Shown: positions 7,784-16,845, counted from the first letter of the stretch. The stretch is 64,000 bases of DNA from Pseudomonas sp. QTF5 (GCF_000512695.2 NZ_AZRW02000003.1:106731-170730); one strand, 5' to 3'. Translations and numbers: made by a program. Notes: a model not told the origin generated them from the letters alone.

Positions 7784-9784
7784 ATGTCCTTGCCCAAACA
7801 TCATCTGGAACTGCTCAGCCCCGCCCGCGACGTGGCCATCGCCCGCGAGGCCATCCTGCATGGCGCCGATGCCGTGTACATCGGGGGCCCGAGCTTCGGC
7901 GCCCGCCACAACGCCTGTAACGAGGTGAGCGATATCGCCCAATTGGTGGAATTCGCCCGTCGCTACCACGCCCGGGTGTTCACCACCATCAACACGATCC
8001 TGCACGACAACGAGCTGGAGCCGGCGCGCAAGCTGATCCATCAGTTGTACGACGCCGGCGTCGATGCGCTGATCGTCCAGGATCTGGGCGTGATGGAGTT
8101 GGACATCCCGCCGATCGAGCTGCACGCCAGCACCCAGACCGACATCCGTACACTGGCGCGGGCGAAGTTCCTCGACCAGGCCGGCTTCTCCCAATTGGTA
8201 CTGGCCCGCGAGCTGAACCTCAAAGAAATCCGCGCCATCGCCGACGAAACCGATGCGGCGATCGAGTTCTTCATCCACGGTGCACTGTGCGTGGCGTTCT
8301 CCGGCCAGTGCAACATCTCCCACGCGCAGACCGGCCGTAGCGCCAACCGTGGCGACTGCTCCCAGGCTTGCCGCCTGCCGTACACCCTCAAGGACGAAAA
8401 AGGCGGTGTAATCGCTTACGAAAAACACTTGCTGTCGATGAAGGACAACAACCAGAGCGCCAACATCCGCGCTCTGGTCGAAGCCGGCGTGCGCTCGTTC
8501 AAGATCGAGGGTCGCTACAAAGACATGGGCTATGTGAAGAACATCACCGCCTACTATCGCCAGCGCCTGGACGAGGTCCTCGAAGACCGCCCGGACCTGG
8601 CGCGCGCGTCCAGCGGCCGCACCGCGCACTTCTTCCTGCCCGATCCGGAAAAGACCTTCCACCGCGGCAGCACCGACTACTTCGTCAGCGACCGCAAGAT
8701 CGATATCGGCGCCTTCGACACCCCAACCTTCACCGGCCTGCCGGTGGGCGTGGTGGAGAAAGTCGGCAAGCGCGATCTGCTGGTGGTCACCCACGAACCG
8801 CTGTCCAACGGCGACGGCCTCAATGTGCTGGTCAAGCGCGAAGTAGTGGGCTGGCGCACCAACATCGCCGAGCCGAAGGGCGAGTTCGAAGAGGACGGGG
8901 AAAAGCGCTACCGCTATCGTGTTGAGCCCAATGAGATGCCGAAGGGGTTGCACCAGCTGCGACCGAATCACCCGCTGAGCCGCAACCTCGACCACAACTG
9001 GCAGCAGGCCCTGCTCAAGACCTCCGCCGAGCGCCGGGTGGGTCTTGCCTGGGTCGCTCGCCTGCGTGAGGATCGCCTGGAGCTGACCGCCACCAGCGAG
9101 GAAGGTGTCAGCGTCAGTGTCACCCTGGACGGTCCCTTCGGCCTGGCCAACAAACCGGAACAGGCCCTGGAGCAACTGCACGACCTGCTCGGCCAACTGG
9201 GCACCACTCAGTACCACGCCACGGCTATCGAGCTGGATGCACCGCAGGCGTATTTCATCCCGAACTCGCAGCTCAAGGCCTTGCGCCGCGAAGTCATCGA
9301 AGCGCTGACCGCGGTCCGCATCAAAGCCCACCCTCGTGGTGGTCGCAAGGCCGAGACCAATCCGCCACCGGTGTACCCGGAGTCGCACCTGTCGTTCCTG
9401 GCCAACGTCTACAACCAAAAAGCCCGCGACTTCTATCACCGTCACGGCGTCAAGCTGATCGACGCGGCCTATGAGGCTCACGAGGAGACCGGCGAGGTGC
9501 CGGTGATGATCACCAAGCACTGCCTGCGTTTCTCCTTCAACCTCTGCCCCAAGCAGGCCAAAGGCGTCACCGGCGTGCGCACCAAGGTCGCGCCGATGCA
9601 ACTGGTGCACGGTGACGAAGTGCTGACGCTGAAGTTCGACTGCAAGCCTTGCGAGATGCACGTGATCGGCAAGATGAAGGGGCACATCCTTGATCTGCCG
9701 CAACCGGGCAGCGTGGTGCAGCAAGTCGTCGGCCACATCAGCCCTGAAGACCTGCTCAAGACCATCCCTCGCGCGCCCCACTGA
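7784..9784 (+). CDS. rlhA: 23S rRNA 5-hydroxycytidine C2501 synthase, peptidase U32 family
   Basis: 666-aa member of the U32 'peptidase' family, closely resembling Escherichia coli RlhA (YdcP), which is needed for hydroxylation of C2501 in 23S rRNA. Hallmarks are LELLSPARD at the N-terminus, HGADAVYIGGP, and the U32 signature with conserved cysteines in FIHGALCVAFSGQC and GDCSQACRLPY. The C-terminal region has a further cysteine set (KHCLRF, LCPKQ, DCKPCEMH), likely an Fe-S or metal site. Length matches RlhA (about 650 aa) rather than the shorter tRNA enzyme TrhP. No strong Shine-Dalgarno sequence is visible before the ATG. A long antisense frame covers the gene but is a codon-bias shadow. 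Confidence 0.92.
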   Translation: MSLPKHHLELLSPARDVAIAREAILHGADAVYIGGPSFGARHNACNEVSDIAQLVEFARRYHARVFTTINTILHDNELEPARKLIHQLYDAGVDALIVQDLGVMELDIPPIELHASTQTDIRTLARAKFLDQAGFSQLVLARELNLKEIRAIADETDAAIEFFIHGALCVAFSGQCNISHAQTGRSANRGDCSQACRLPYTLKDEKGGVIAYEKHLLSMKDNNQSANIRALVEAGVRSFKIEGRYKDMGYVKNITAYYRQRLDEVLEDRPDLARASSGRTAHFFLPDPEKTFHRGSTDYFVSDRKIDIGAFDTPTFTGLPVGVVEKVGKRDLLVVTHEPLSNGDGLNVLVKREVVGWRTNIAEPKGEFEEDGEKRYRYRVEPNEMPKGLHQLRPNHPLSRNLDHNWQQALLKTSAERRVGLAWVARLREDRLELTATSEEGVSVSVTLDGPFGLANKPEQALEQLHDLLGQLGTTQYHATAIELDAPQAYFIPNSQLKALRREVIEALTAVRIKAHPRGGRKAETNPPPVYPESHLSFLANVYNQKARDFYHRHGVKLIDAAYEAHEETGEVPVMITKHCLRFSFNLCPKQAKGVTGVRTKVAPMQLVHGDEVLTLKFDCKPCEMHVIGKMKGHILDLPQPGSVVQQVVGHISPEDLLKTIPRAPH

Positions 9785-9789
9785 GTGAC

Positions 9790-9823
9790 TTGCGAGCGCG
9801 GCGCTAGGACGCCGCGTTCGCAA
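9790..9823 (+). terminator. Hairpin after rlhA
   Basis: 14-bp inverted repeat with one mismatch (TTGCGAGCGCGGCG paired with CGCCGCGTTCGCAA), 6-base loop, starting six bases after the rlhA stop. No long T tract follows, so efficiency is uncertain. Confidence 0.65.
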
Positions 9824-9865
9824 GGCGGCTGAATGTTAAAGGCGTCACCAGGAGGGATTTGCAGA

Positions 9866-9909
9866 CATAAAAAAACGCCAGGCCGGATCGGCGTTGGCGT
9901 TGGCGTTTT
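9866..9909 (-). terminator. Rho-independent terminator downstream of tRNA-Gln
   Basis: On the minus strand, AAAACGCCA pairs with TGGCGTTTT around a 20-base loop containing further ACGCC repeats, followed by a run of seven T and then AT. It lies about 70 bases beyond the 3' end of the minus-strand tRNA gene and is well placed to end its transcript. Confidence 0.75.
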
Positions 9910-9981
9910 CTGTAAAGACAATCATCCGGGACTCCCGCAATACCTGCCGGCGGAGCCATACTTGGATGAGTATAAGGAAAA

Positions 9982-10056
9982 TGGCAGGGGCGGCTGGATT
10001 CGAACCAACGCATGGCAGGATCAAAACCTGCTGCCTTACCGCTTGGCGACGCCCCT
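9982..10056 (-). tRNA. tRNA-Gln (anticodon UUG)
   Basis: 75-nt minus-strand tRNA gene with the CCA end encoded. Acceptor stem AGGGGCG pairs with CGCCCCT; the discriminator is G. The anticodon stem GCAGG/CCTGC closes a seven-base loop TTTTGAT, giving anticodon TTG. The T arm carries GGTTCGAATCC. All pairings were read directly from the sequence. Confidence 0.97.
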
Positions 10057-10234
10057 GTATCTGTTGCTGCGAGTGCTCGGCACTCTCTTTCTGATTTGTC
10101 CTTGCGGTACAAGCCCTGTAAGGGCCTCTGCAAGAACGGGCGGGAATTTATCAACTTTCGCTTCGCCTGGGAAGGCCAAAACAAAAATATATTTGTTTTA
10201 AAACAGATGCTTACTCTTGATCCTGGAGGGTGCC

Positions 10235-11347
10235 ATGGCAGCTGTTACCGATACACTGAAGCTGTTTCTCGCCGGCGATGTCATGACCGCCCGCGGCATC
10301 GACTCAGTACTGCCGCATCCTGGCGATCCGCGGCTTTACGAAGGCTACGTCAAGAATGCCGGCGTTTACGTCCGGCTGGCAGAAAGACTCAATGGCCCGA
10401 TTCCCCTCCCCGTCGATTTCACCTATGTCTGGGGCGCAGCGCTGGATGAGCTTGAACTTCGCCAGCCACACGCACGCATCATCAATCTGGAAACGGCGGT
10501 GTCCCGTCGCGGACGACCGGAGCCAAAGGGCATCAATTACCGAATGAGTCCGGAGAACTTCCCGGCCATCAGCGCAGCCGGCATCGACTGCTGCGTGCTG
10601 GCCAACAACCATGTGCTGGATTGGGGGGCAGCCGGCCTGGCCGATACACTGGATACCTTGTCGAGCAACGGTATGTGCAGCGCCGGCGCCGGGCACAACC
10701 GGCAATCCGCCGAAGCGCCCGCGGTGCTGCCACAGCCTGGCGGGCGGCGCGTGCTGGTGTTTGGCCTCGGCGCACCCGACAGCGGCATTCCGCTGGACTG
10801 GGCCGCCACGGACAAGCGCGCGGGTGTCGCGCGGTTGGAAGATCTGTCGATGCAAAGCCTGCGCCCTGTGGCCGAACGGATTCTCGAGAGCAAAAAACCG
10901 GGGGATCTGGTGGTCACCTCCATTCATTGGGGTGGCAACTGGGGGTTCGATATCCCGCGTGAGCAGGTCCAGTTCGCCCATGCCTTAATCGACGAGGCCG
11001 GAGTTGACGTGGTGCATGGGCATTCCTCGCACCACGTCAAGGGCATTGAGGTGTACCGCGAACGCCTGATTCTTTATGGCTGCGGTGATCTGCTGAACGA
11101 TTACGAAGGCATCGAGGGCCACACAGCCTTTCGCGGCGACCTGGGGCTTCTGTACTTTGCCTCGTTGGCCCCGAGCGGGCACCTGCAGTCGCTGGACCTG
11201 ATACCCACCCGCCTCTGTCGCTTTCGCATCTGTCGCGCCGAAGGGGATGACCTTCAATTGTTGCACGACACCCTTTCTCGCGAATGCGCATGCTGGGGCA
11301 GCAGCATCCAGCCGGGCGCGAAAAATGCCTTCGAGTTGCGTTGGTAG
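10235..11347 (+). CDS. CapA-family metallophosphatase-like protein
   Basis: 370-aa protein of the CapA/PgsA (poly-gamma-glutamate biosynthesis) family with a metallophosphoesterase-type fold. Family motifs: LAGDVMTARG near the start, NLETAVSRRG, ANNHVLDWG, SIHWGGNWG and GHSSHHVKG followed by YGCGDLLNDY. The ATG at 10235 is chosen because GGAGGG sits just upstream; a TTG six codons earlier is unlikely. No signal peptide or membrane anchor is evident, unlike capsule-associated CapA proteins, and no other poly-glutamate genes are nearby. The substrate is therefore unknown. Confidence 0.85.
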   Translation: MAAVTDTLKLFLAGDVMTARGIDSVLPHPGDPRLYEGYVKNAGVYVRLAERLNGPIPLPVDFTYVWGAALDELELRQPHARIINLETAVSRRGRPEPKGINYRMSPENFPAISAAGIDCCVLANNHVLDWGAAGLADTLDTLSSNGMCSAGAGHNRQSAEAPAVLPQPGGRRVLVFGLGAPDSGIPLDWAATDKRAGVARLEDLSMQSLRPVAERILESKKPGDLVVTSIHWGGNWGFDIPREQVQFAHALIDEAGVDVVHGHSSHHVKGIEVYRERLILYGCGDLLNDYEGIEGHTAFRGDLGLLYFASLAPSGHLQSLDLIPTRLCRFRICRAEGDDLQLLHDTLSRECACWGSSIQPGAKNAFELRW

Positions 11348-11396
11348 GTGCCTCTGGACATGTGAAAGCCCCAGGAACCTTCAGTCATGCCTACCT

Positions 11397-11513
11397 TTGT
11401 GGCGAGCGAGCTTGCTCGCGTTGGGCTGCGTAGCGGCCCCAAGAATCTGATAACAATCATCGATTTTTGTGAGTGCTACGCACTCAAGCGGGAGCAAGCT
11501 CCCTCGCCACAGG
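11397..11513. repeat. Paired REP elements (inverted)
   Basis: TGTGGCGAGCGAGCTTGCTC (from 11399) and, inverted, GAGCAAGCTCCCTCGCCACA (to 11511) form a convergent REP pair of a type common between Pseudomonas fluorescens genes. The remainder of the 370-bp intergenic space up to the next gene shows no coding evidence. Confidence 0.85.
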
Positions 11514-11720
11514 TTTCTCACTGACTCAAGACTTTCTTAAATGAACAGCATTGGGGAACCTTCCCGGTTTTTTTCGTTTCTGCGTCGTTTTTGCATTTTT
11601 GTGCGACAGATTCCACTTCCGGTACTCCCGTGCCACTCCCTCGTGGTGTTAGTTTGGAAAAGTTTCTGACTCATCGACCAGATATTTCTCACAAACTGCC
11701 TGCAAAGGAATGCCCCGACA

Positions 11721-13460
11721 ATGGATTTATCACTCAAGCACCTGACCGCGACAACCCTGATACTGGCCAGCCTTTCGTCGTTCACCACGTTAGCCCACGC
11801 CAATATCACCCCGCAACAGAGCGCGACCATCCTCAAGACCTTCAGTGACGCATCGGTAACCGATTTCAGACAGTTCCTGGGACGGCTGGCCAAGAGCGAC
11901 CTTGCCAACACCAACGACCTCGGCCCGGCAATCAGTGCCTTCCAGAGCAACAAGACCCTTTCCCCTGAACAGCAGAACGAGATCCATCGTCTGCTTGGCC
12001 TCTATGCACGGGTGAAATACGGCAGTGCTGCCACCGAGACCCTGCGCGAATTGGTGGCAATCCCGACTTTCCGCGTGGAAGGCGTTGCTCAGCACGACAA
12101 TCCCGAATTCATCAAGATCGCCGACAAGCTCAAGGGCCTTGCCCAGGCTTTCAATCTGAACTTTCGCAATATCGACAACCGCGTTTATGAAATTTCCCTC
12201 GCAGGCAACGGCGACGAAGTCGTAGGCATTCACGCGCATGCCGATGTGGTGCCCGTGACGCCAGAAAACTGGGTCCTGAAAGACGGCACCCGCCTCGATC
12301 CATTCAAGGTCACCCTGGTCGGCGACCGCCTGTATGGCCGGGGCACCGAGGATGACAAGAACGGCATCGTGGTGGCGCTCTACGCCATGAAGATCATCAA
12401 GGAAGAGAAGTTGCCGCTGGCGAGGAATTTCAAGCTGCTGGTAGACACCACCGAAGAAACCACCGGCGACGCCATCCCCTATTACTTCGAACACAACCCG
12501 ACACCCAACTACAACCTGGCGCTGGATGGCGGCTACCCGGTAGTGATTGCAGAGAAAGGCTACGGCACCGTCATGGCGAACTTTTCCCGGCGTAAGGCAG
12601 AGGGCAAAGGCGCCGAAATCACTGCAATGACCGGCGGCCTGGCCACCAACCAGATTCCATCGACTTCCGTCGCCACCCTGATGAGCGACAAGCCCGCCGA
12701 ATTGGCCGCCAGCCTGCAGAAAGCCGGTACTGATTATGCCAAGCGCAATGGCGGCAACTTCGAGGTGACTGCCAAGGTCGTCGGCAACGACGTCATGCTG
12801 ACGGTCACCGGCGTTTCCGCCCACTCCTCCGAGCCAGAGTCAGGCGTCAACCCGGTGGCCAGGATGCTGGACTTCATCAACAGCCTCGACGGGAAGGTCG
12901 CGCTCAAGCACAACCACATTACCGATGCCGCCCGCTACGCCGCCGACAACTGGGGGCTGGACTACCTGGGTGGCAAATTGGGGGTCGGTTTTTCCGATGC
13001 CTTCATGGGACCGCTGACCGCATCCCTGACCTATGTCGGGATGGATGAAAAAGCCTTCAAGCTCGCGGTGAACCTGCGCGTGCCGAAGGGCAAATCCCCG
13101 GAAGTGCTCAAGACCGAAATCGCCGAAAAACTTGGCGCCTGGAGCAAGAAGACCCACATTGCGGCTTCCTTTGACTACTCGATCGCCGAGCCAATGCACC
13201 GCAACCCAGAGGGTGAATGGGTCAAGGCCCTGCTGGCTGTGTCCAGCGAAAACCTTGGCATGGAACACAAGTTCGGCACCTCTGCCGGCGCCACTTCCGT
13301 CCATGAGTTGCCCAATGGCGTGCAGTTCGGCCTGGCCAGGCCAGAGCTCAAGTACACCGGCCATAACGACGATGAGTTCAAGACCGTCGACCAGTTCCTG
13401 CTGGACTTGCAGATCGTGACCGAAATGTTCGGGCGCATTGGGCAGTTGCCGAAACTCTGA
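11721..13460 (+). CDS. Exported M20-family metallodipeptidase
   Basis: 579-aa zinc peptidase of the M20 (PepV/Sapep-like) dipeptidase family with an N-terminal signal peptide (hydrophobic core TLILASLSSF, cleavage after the AHA near residue 27), so it probably acts in the periplasm. M20 metal-site motifs: HAHADVVP (about 173), GRGTEDDKNG (about 210), DTTEETTGD and, near the C-terminus, TSAGATSVHELPN. A sequence-specific lid/dimerisation region lies between. AAGGA is ten bases before the ATG. It appears monocistronic. Family assignment is firm; the peptide substrate is unknown. Confidence 0.87.
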   Translation: MDLSLKHLTATTLILASLSSFTTLAHANITPQQSATILKTFSDASVTDFRQFLGRLAKSDLANTNDLGPAISAFQSNKTLSPEQQNEIHRLLGLYARVKYGSAATETLRELVAIPTFRVEGVAQHDNPEFIKIADKLKGLAQAFNLNFRNIDNRVYEISLAGNGDEVVGIHAHADVVPVTPENWVLKDGTRLDPFKVTLVGDRLYGRGTEDDKNGIVVALYAMKIIKEEKLPLARNFKLLVDTTEETTGDAIPYYFEHNPTPNYNLALDGGYPVVIAEKGYGTVMANFSRRKAEGKGAEITAMTGGLATNQIPSTSVATLMSDKPAELAASLQKAGTDYAKRNGGNFEVTAKVVGNDVMLTVTGVSAHSSEPESGVNPVARMLDFINSLDGKVALKHNHITDAARYAADNWGLDYLGGKLGVGFSDAFMGPLTASLTYVGMDEKAFKLAVNLRVPKGKSPEVLKTEIAEKLGAWSKKTHIAASFDYSIAEPMHRNPEGEWVKALLAVSSENLGMEHKFGTSAGATSVHELPNGVQFGLARPELKYTGHNDDEFKTVDQFLLDLQIVTEMFGRIGQLPKL

Positions 13461-13470
13461 TCCTCCCTTC

Positions 13471-13495
13471 CGGACCCGGTATGCTGGCGGGTCCG
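13471..13495 (+). terminator. Hairpin after the M20 peptidase
   Basis: CGGACCCG and CGGGTCCG form a perfect 8-bp stem with a 9-base loop just after the stop codon. No T tract follows. Confidence 0.45.
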
Positions 13496-13556
13496 TCAGT
13501 CAGTTAAGACGTAATGCTATCCGTAGCAGCTGCCGAGCCTGCGAGGCTGCTGCTAC
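13496..13556. repeat. REP hairpin preceded by a partial mobile-element end
   Basis: GTAGCAGCTGCCGAGCC (from 13523) with GGCTGCTGCTAC ending at 13556 is a Pseudomonas-type REP hairpin. About 25 bases upstream is CAGTCAGTTAAG, identical to the inner part of the terminal inverted repeat of the miniature elements at 41415 and 42873. The matching right end is not visible, so this looks like a solo or decayed left end. Confidence 0.6.
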
Positions 13557-13597
13557 ATCGAGTGCGTCGCGGCTCTGGAATTCAGTGAGATCAATTT

Positions 13598-14416
13598 ATG
13601 CCGCTAAGTTTTCATAAAATGCACGCCAATGGCGATGATTTCGTCATTGTGGACTCGCGAAACTCGGCCAATCCAATCACCAGTGCCATGGCTCGGCAAC
13701 TGGGTGATCGGCACAGAGGAATCGGCTTCAATCAACTCGCGGTGATGCTCGATTGCGATGATGCCGCTGCGCGCTTGATGTTTTGGAATGCGGATGGCTC
13801 CACACTGGATGTTTGTGGCAGCGCAACGCGGGGTGCCGCGGACAGGCTGATGCGCGAATCGAATACCAGGTCGATAGTGCTGCGAACCAACCGTGGTCTA
13901 CTCGTGTGTGAACGAACCTCGACCGGCGCGATATCTGTCAGCATGGGGAAGCCACTTTTCGGCTGGTCGCAAATCCCCCTGGCTCTGGAACTGGATACCG
14001 CTGTTTTGCCACTGGCGGGTGGTCCAGCCGCTACCAGCATGGGCAATCCGCACTGCACTTATTTTGTCGATGACCTGACAGCCGTTGATATAGCGACCAT
14101 CGGACCGACCATTGAAACCAACCCTCTATTCCCCCTCAAGACGAACGTGCATTTTGTCCAGATCATTAACCGCAAGCACATTCGATTGCGCATTTGGGAG
14201 CGCGGCGGTGGTATTCCCCTAGGTTCCGGATCCTGCTCTTGTGGCGCCGCTGTTAACGGAATTCGTCGTGGCTTGTTAGACCCTTGTGTTGAGGTTGAAT
14301 GTGATGGTGGAACCGTAACGGTTCAATGGGATGGCGTGGGACCTGTCTTTCTCATCGGGCCGGTAGAGACAACGTTTTCGGGAACTGTTCAAGACAGCCT
14401 CTCCTTCAGGCAATGA
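13598..14416 (+). CDS. Diaminopimelate epimerase-like protein with altered active site
   Basis: 272-aa protein with the two-domain DapF fold. N-terminal domain: FHKMHANGDDFVIVD, GIGFNQL (normally GIGFDQ) and the first catalytic cysteine in NADGSTLDVCGSATR. C-terminal domain: MGNPHC and IWERGGG. The second catalytic block, normally GAGETxACGxGAC, reads GGGIPLGSGSCSC here, so in ungapped alignment the catalytic Cys becomes Ser and the preceding Glu becomes Ile. It is unlikely to be the housekeeping DapF; it may be another racemase/epimerase or a lyase. No lysine or peptidoglycan genes are adjacent. No ideal Shine-Dalgarno sequence is seen. Confidence 0.8.
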   Translation: MPLSFHKMHANGDDFVIVDSRNSANPITSAMARQLGDRHRGIGFNQLAVMLDCDDAAARLMFWNADGSTLDVCGSATRGAADRLMRESNTRSIVLRTNRGLLVCERTSTGAISVSMGKPLFGWSQIPLALELDTAVLPLAGGPAATSMGNPHCTYFVDDLTAVDIATIGPTIETNPLFPLKTNVHFVQIINRKHIRLRIWERGGGIPLGSGSCSCGAAVNGIRRGLLDPCVEVECDGGTVTVQWDGVGPVFLIGPVETTFSGTVQDSLSFRQ

Positions 14417-14510
14417 ATCGGCGACCATCGCATAACTGACCTATTCTGAATCGACCGACAAAAGATCACCCTTTTGCGGTACCTGAATTCGTTACAGCAA
14501 TGGAGGCTGA

Positions 14511-16478
14511 ATGATGAAGGAGCATTCGATTGAGTTTCGCGCCGCAGAGGTGCGTACGCCGCACTCTTCGCCCCTCGCCATGACCCGTTCCACCCCATCT
14601 CCCACGCTCAATAGCCGCATCGAGCTGTACACCCAGGAGCCGATGGTCAACTGGCTAGGTCCGTTTCAGCTGATGCGCACGGGCTTACAAACGGCTGTCG
14701 CCACCACAATGGGTGCTTTCGCCGACCCGCGCGAAATGCTGGCCGTGCTCAACCCTCGGGGCTCGAACCCGCCCATCCAGGTGGCTGGCGACGGTGACGT
14801 GTGGATCGATTATCTGGCTGATACCGGTGACGGCTGGGACTCCACCTATTCGATGGCCCTGTGCGTCAGCCATGATGCCGAGTTGCCCGAGCACCAACTC
14901 AAGTTGCCCCGCGGCCACGTGCTGTTGCTCGGCGGCGATCAGGTCTATCCCACACCGGCCCAATCCGGCTACCGCACCCGCTTCCTGGATCCTTTCCGCG
15001 CCGCCTTTCCCGCACCGGTGCCCAAGGTGCGCCCTGATGACCAGGAACAGCCCGTGCTGCAACCTGATGCACCGTGGCTGCTGGCAACGCCTGGCAACCA
15101 CGATTGGTATGACGGTCTGCGCGGTTTCTCCCAACTGTTTTGCGAGCAGAAACCCATCGGAGGCTGGGAAACCCGCCAGCGCACCAGTTACTACGTGCTA
15201 CAGCTGCCCAATGGCTGGTGGATCTGGGGTCTGGATTTGCAGTTGGAGTCCATGATCGACCGGCAGCAGAAGCAATACTTCGAAGAGATGCGCACCAAAC
15301 TGCAGCCAGGCGACCGCGTGATCCTCTGCACGCCCGAACCAAGTTGGGTGGACGAAGCCGAACGGCTGGCACGCGAGGAGAGCAAGGCCTTGCCCTCGAT
15401 CGAAACTCAGACGCCGCGCTTTCGCAGCCTGCGCGAGATCGAGGAACTCTTGGGTGATCACCTGGCGGTGGTCTTGGCCGGAGACTCGCACCATTACGCG
15501 CGCTACCAGCCACAAGCTGGCACTCAGGCGCCGCAACGCATCACCTGCGGAGGCGGTGGCGCCTTCTTGAATGCCACCCATCAGCTTCCCGATCCGCCCA
15601 AGCCGATCAACGTTGGCGGAACCCGGCAGCATTACGAGCTGGCTGCGGTCTACCCGGACAAACAGACCTCCGAACAACTGCGTAATCGGGCATGGCGGCT
15701 ACCTACCCGCAATCTCTCGTTCTGCGGCATGCTGGCCCTCTTGTACCTGCTGTTCGACTGGATGGTACAAAGCGCCAGCACGGTGCCCCACCCGGCACGA
15801 GGCAACCGCAGCCTGATGGACGTGTTGTCTGACCTCCAAGCGTCTGTTTCCAACATTAGCGAAGTTTGGCGACACCTGCTTCTGGTCATATCACACAGTC
15901 CCTCGTCGGTGATGTTCGCTGTGCTCATTGTGCTGGGTTGCGCAGTGTTCTCAGCCGCCGGGGTCAAGCGCACCCGAAAGCTCGCCTATGCCATTGGCGC
16001 TGTTCACGGGGTACTTCATCTGGGACTGGCGATCGGACTGCTGTGGCTCATGGGCCGTGTCAACATCCACTACTTGCAATTGGAGGTGGAAAACCTGCAC
16101 CAAGTCTTGTTGTTCCTGGCGGAGACGCTGGTGCTCGGCGGCAGTTTTGGAGGCCTGCTGTTCGGTGCCTGGATGGTGATGGGCAACACCTTCTGGGGGC
16201 TACACAGCGAGGCGGTTTTTTCCTCCCAGTGCATCGCCGACCACAAATGCTTCCTGCGTATGCACTTCAAAGGCGACCAACTCACCCTTTACCCGCTCAA
16301 GTTGGAGAAGGTCTGTCGGCGCTGGTCCGTGGCATCAGGCGTCGCCAAACTGGCGCAGGTGCAGCGCACCTGGAGGCTTCGGGCAACACCTGAAAGCACT
16401 GGCCCGCGCTTCGTGCCAGCCTCGGGTGCGCTCAAGCTACAACTGATCGAACCGCCCATCGAAATTCTGCGGAAGTAA
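14511..16478 (+). CDS. Calcineurin-like metallophosphoesterase with C-terminal membrane domain
   Basis: 655-aa protein (654 if the second of two adjacent ATGs is used; GGAGG precedes both). The catalytic half shows metallophosphoesterase motifs: DYLADTGDGWDS (about 97-110), GGDQVYP (about 142), GNHDWYD (about 200) and GDSHHYARY (about 325). After about residue 400 there are four hydrophobic stretches (around MLALLYLLFDWM, VMFAVLIVLGCAVF, GLAIGLLWLM and GGLLFGAWMVMG), then a soluble tail of about 90 residues. The phosphoesterase would thus sit on one face of the inner membrane. No family name or substrate is recognised. It lies downstream of the DapF-like gene on the same strand, 94 bp apart. 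Confidence 0.8.
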   Translation: MMKEHSIEFRAAEVRTPHSSPLAMTRSTPSPTLNSRIELYTQEPMVNWLGPFQLMRTGLQTAVATTMGAFADPREMLAVLNPRGSNPPIQVAGDGDVWIDYLADTGDGWDSTYSMALCVSHDAELPEHQLKLPRGHVLLLGGDQVYPTPAQSGYRTRFLDPFRAAFPAPVPKVRPDDQEQPVLQPDAPWLLATPGNHDWYDGLRGFSQLFCEQKPIGGWETRQRTSYYVLQLPNGWWIWGLDLQLESMIDRQQKQYFEEMRTKLQPGDRVILCTPEPSWVDEAERLAREESKALPSIETQTPRFRSLREIEELLGDHLAVVLAGDSHHYARYQPQAGTQAPQRITCGGGGAFLNATHQLPDPPKPINVGGTRQHYELAAVYPDKQTSEQLRNRAWRLPTRNLSFCGMLALLYLLFDWMVQSASTVPHPARGNRSLMDVLSDLQASVSNISEVWRHLLLVISHSPSSVMFAVLIVLGCAVFSAAGVKRTRKLAYAIGAVHGVLHLGLAIGLLWLMGRVNIHYLQLEVENLHQVLLFLAETLVLGGSFGGLLFGAWMVMGNTFWGLHSEAVFSSQCIADHKCFLRMHFKGDQLTLYPLKLEKVCRRWSVASGVAKLAQVQRTWRLRATPESTGPRFVPASGALKLQLIEPPIEILRK

Positions 16479-16488
16479 ACCGCTTTTC

Positions 16489-16554
16489 GTAGGAGCCAGG
16501 CTTGCCGGCGAAGGCGAACTCAAGGACGCCTTCGCCGGCAAGCCTGGCTCCTAC
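16489..16554. repeat. REP element with perfect 28-bp stem
   Basis: Two perfectly complementary 28-bp arms (GTAGGAGCCAGG... and ...CCTGGCTCCTAC) enclose a 10-base loop 10 bp after the phosphoesterase stop. It may also serve as its transcription terminator. The same sequence class recurs at 41449 and 43019. Confidence 0.9.
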
Positions 16555-16752
16555 GGGTCCTCCGAAGGTCCTTTAAAGGGCTGAGTGATTGTGTCGCGGC
16601 GCGGCCGCACCTGCCGTCCGCTTAAAATCATGTAGGCCGCGCGGCGATGCGTTTTTTGGATTTATCTCAGGCCTGCACAATTCACAATCGAAATATGCAC
16701 GCCATTCCTTCGCGTCCTCCTCATCCCGTCTCCTCCTCCCTAGTAGTCTGAA

Positions 16753-16845
16753 ACTCCCAGCCCGCTCAGGAGTATCGGGCAATGCGCAATTTCTGGCGTT
16801 TCGCCATAGTGCGGCCAAAGGTCAGCGGTCAGGCCTCGATGACCG
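16753..16845 (+). promoter_or_regulatory. Conserved leader of type I substrate A with two inverted repeats
   Basis: This leader closely resembles the one before the second substrate gene (21200-21293). Two inverted repeats are shared: ACTCC/GGAGT at 16753-16773 and CGGTCA-N8-TGACCG at 16826-16845. The second ends 21 bases before the ATG. The surrounding block TAGTCTGAAACTCCCA and GGTCAGGCCTCGATGACCGC is nearly identical in both copies. The elements could be operators for the nearby LuxR-type regulator or RNA hairpins controlling translation; which one cannot be told from sequence. Confidence 0.6.

Noticed and set aside
7502..9823. 773-codon open frame antisense to rlhA
   Set aside because: Covers rlhA exactly in an opposite frame, a common effect of high-GC codon bias; the sense protein matches a known family throughout.
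9982..10056. tRNA-Gln as an attachment site for a genomic island
   Set aside because: No integrase gene and no partial repeat of the tRNA 3' end was noticed in the window.
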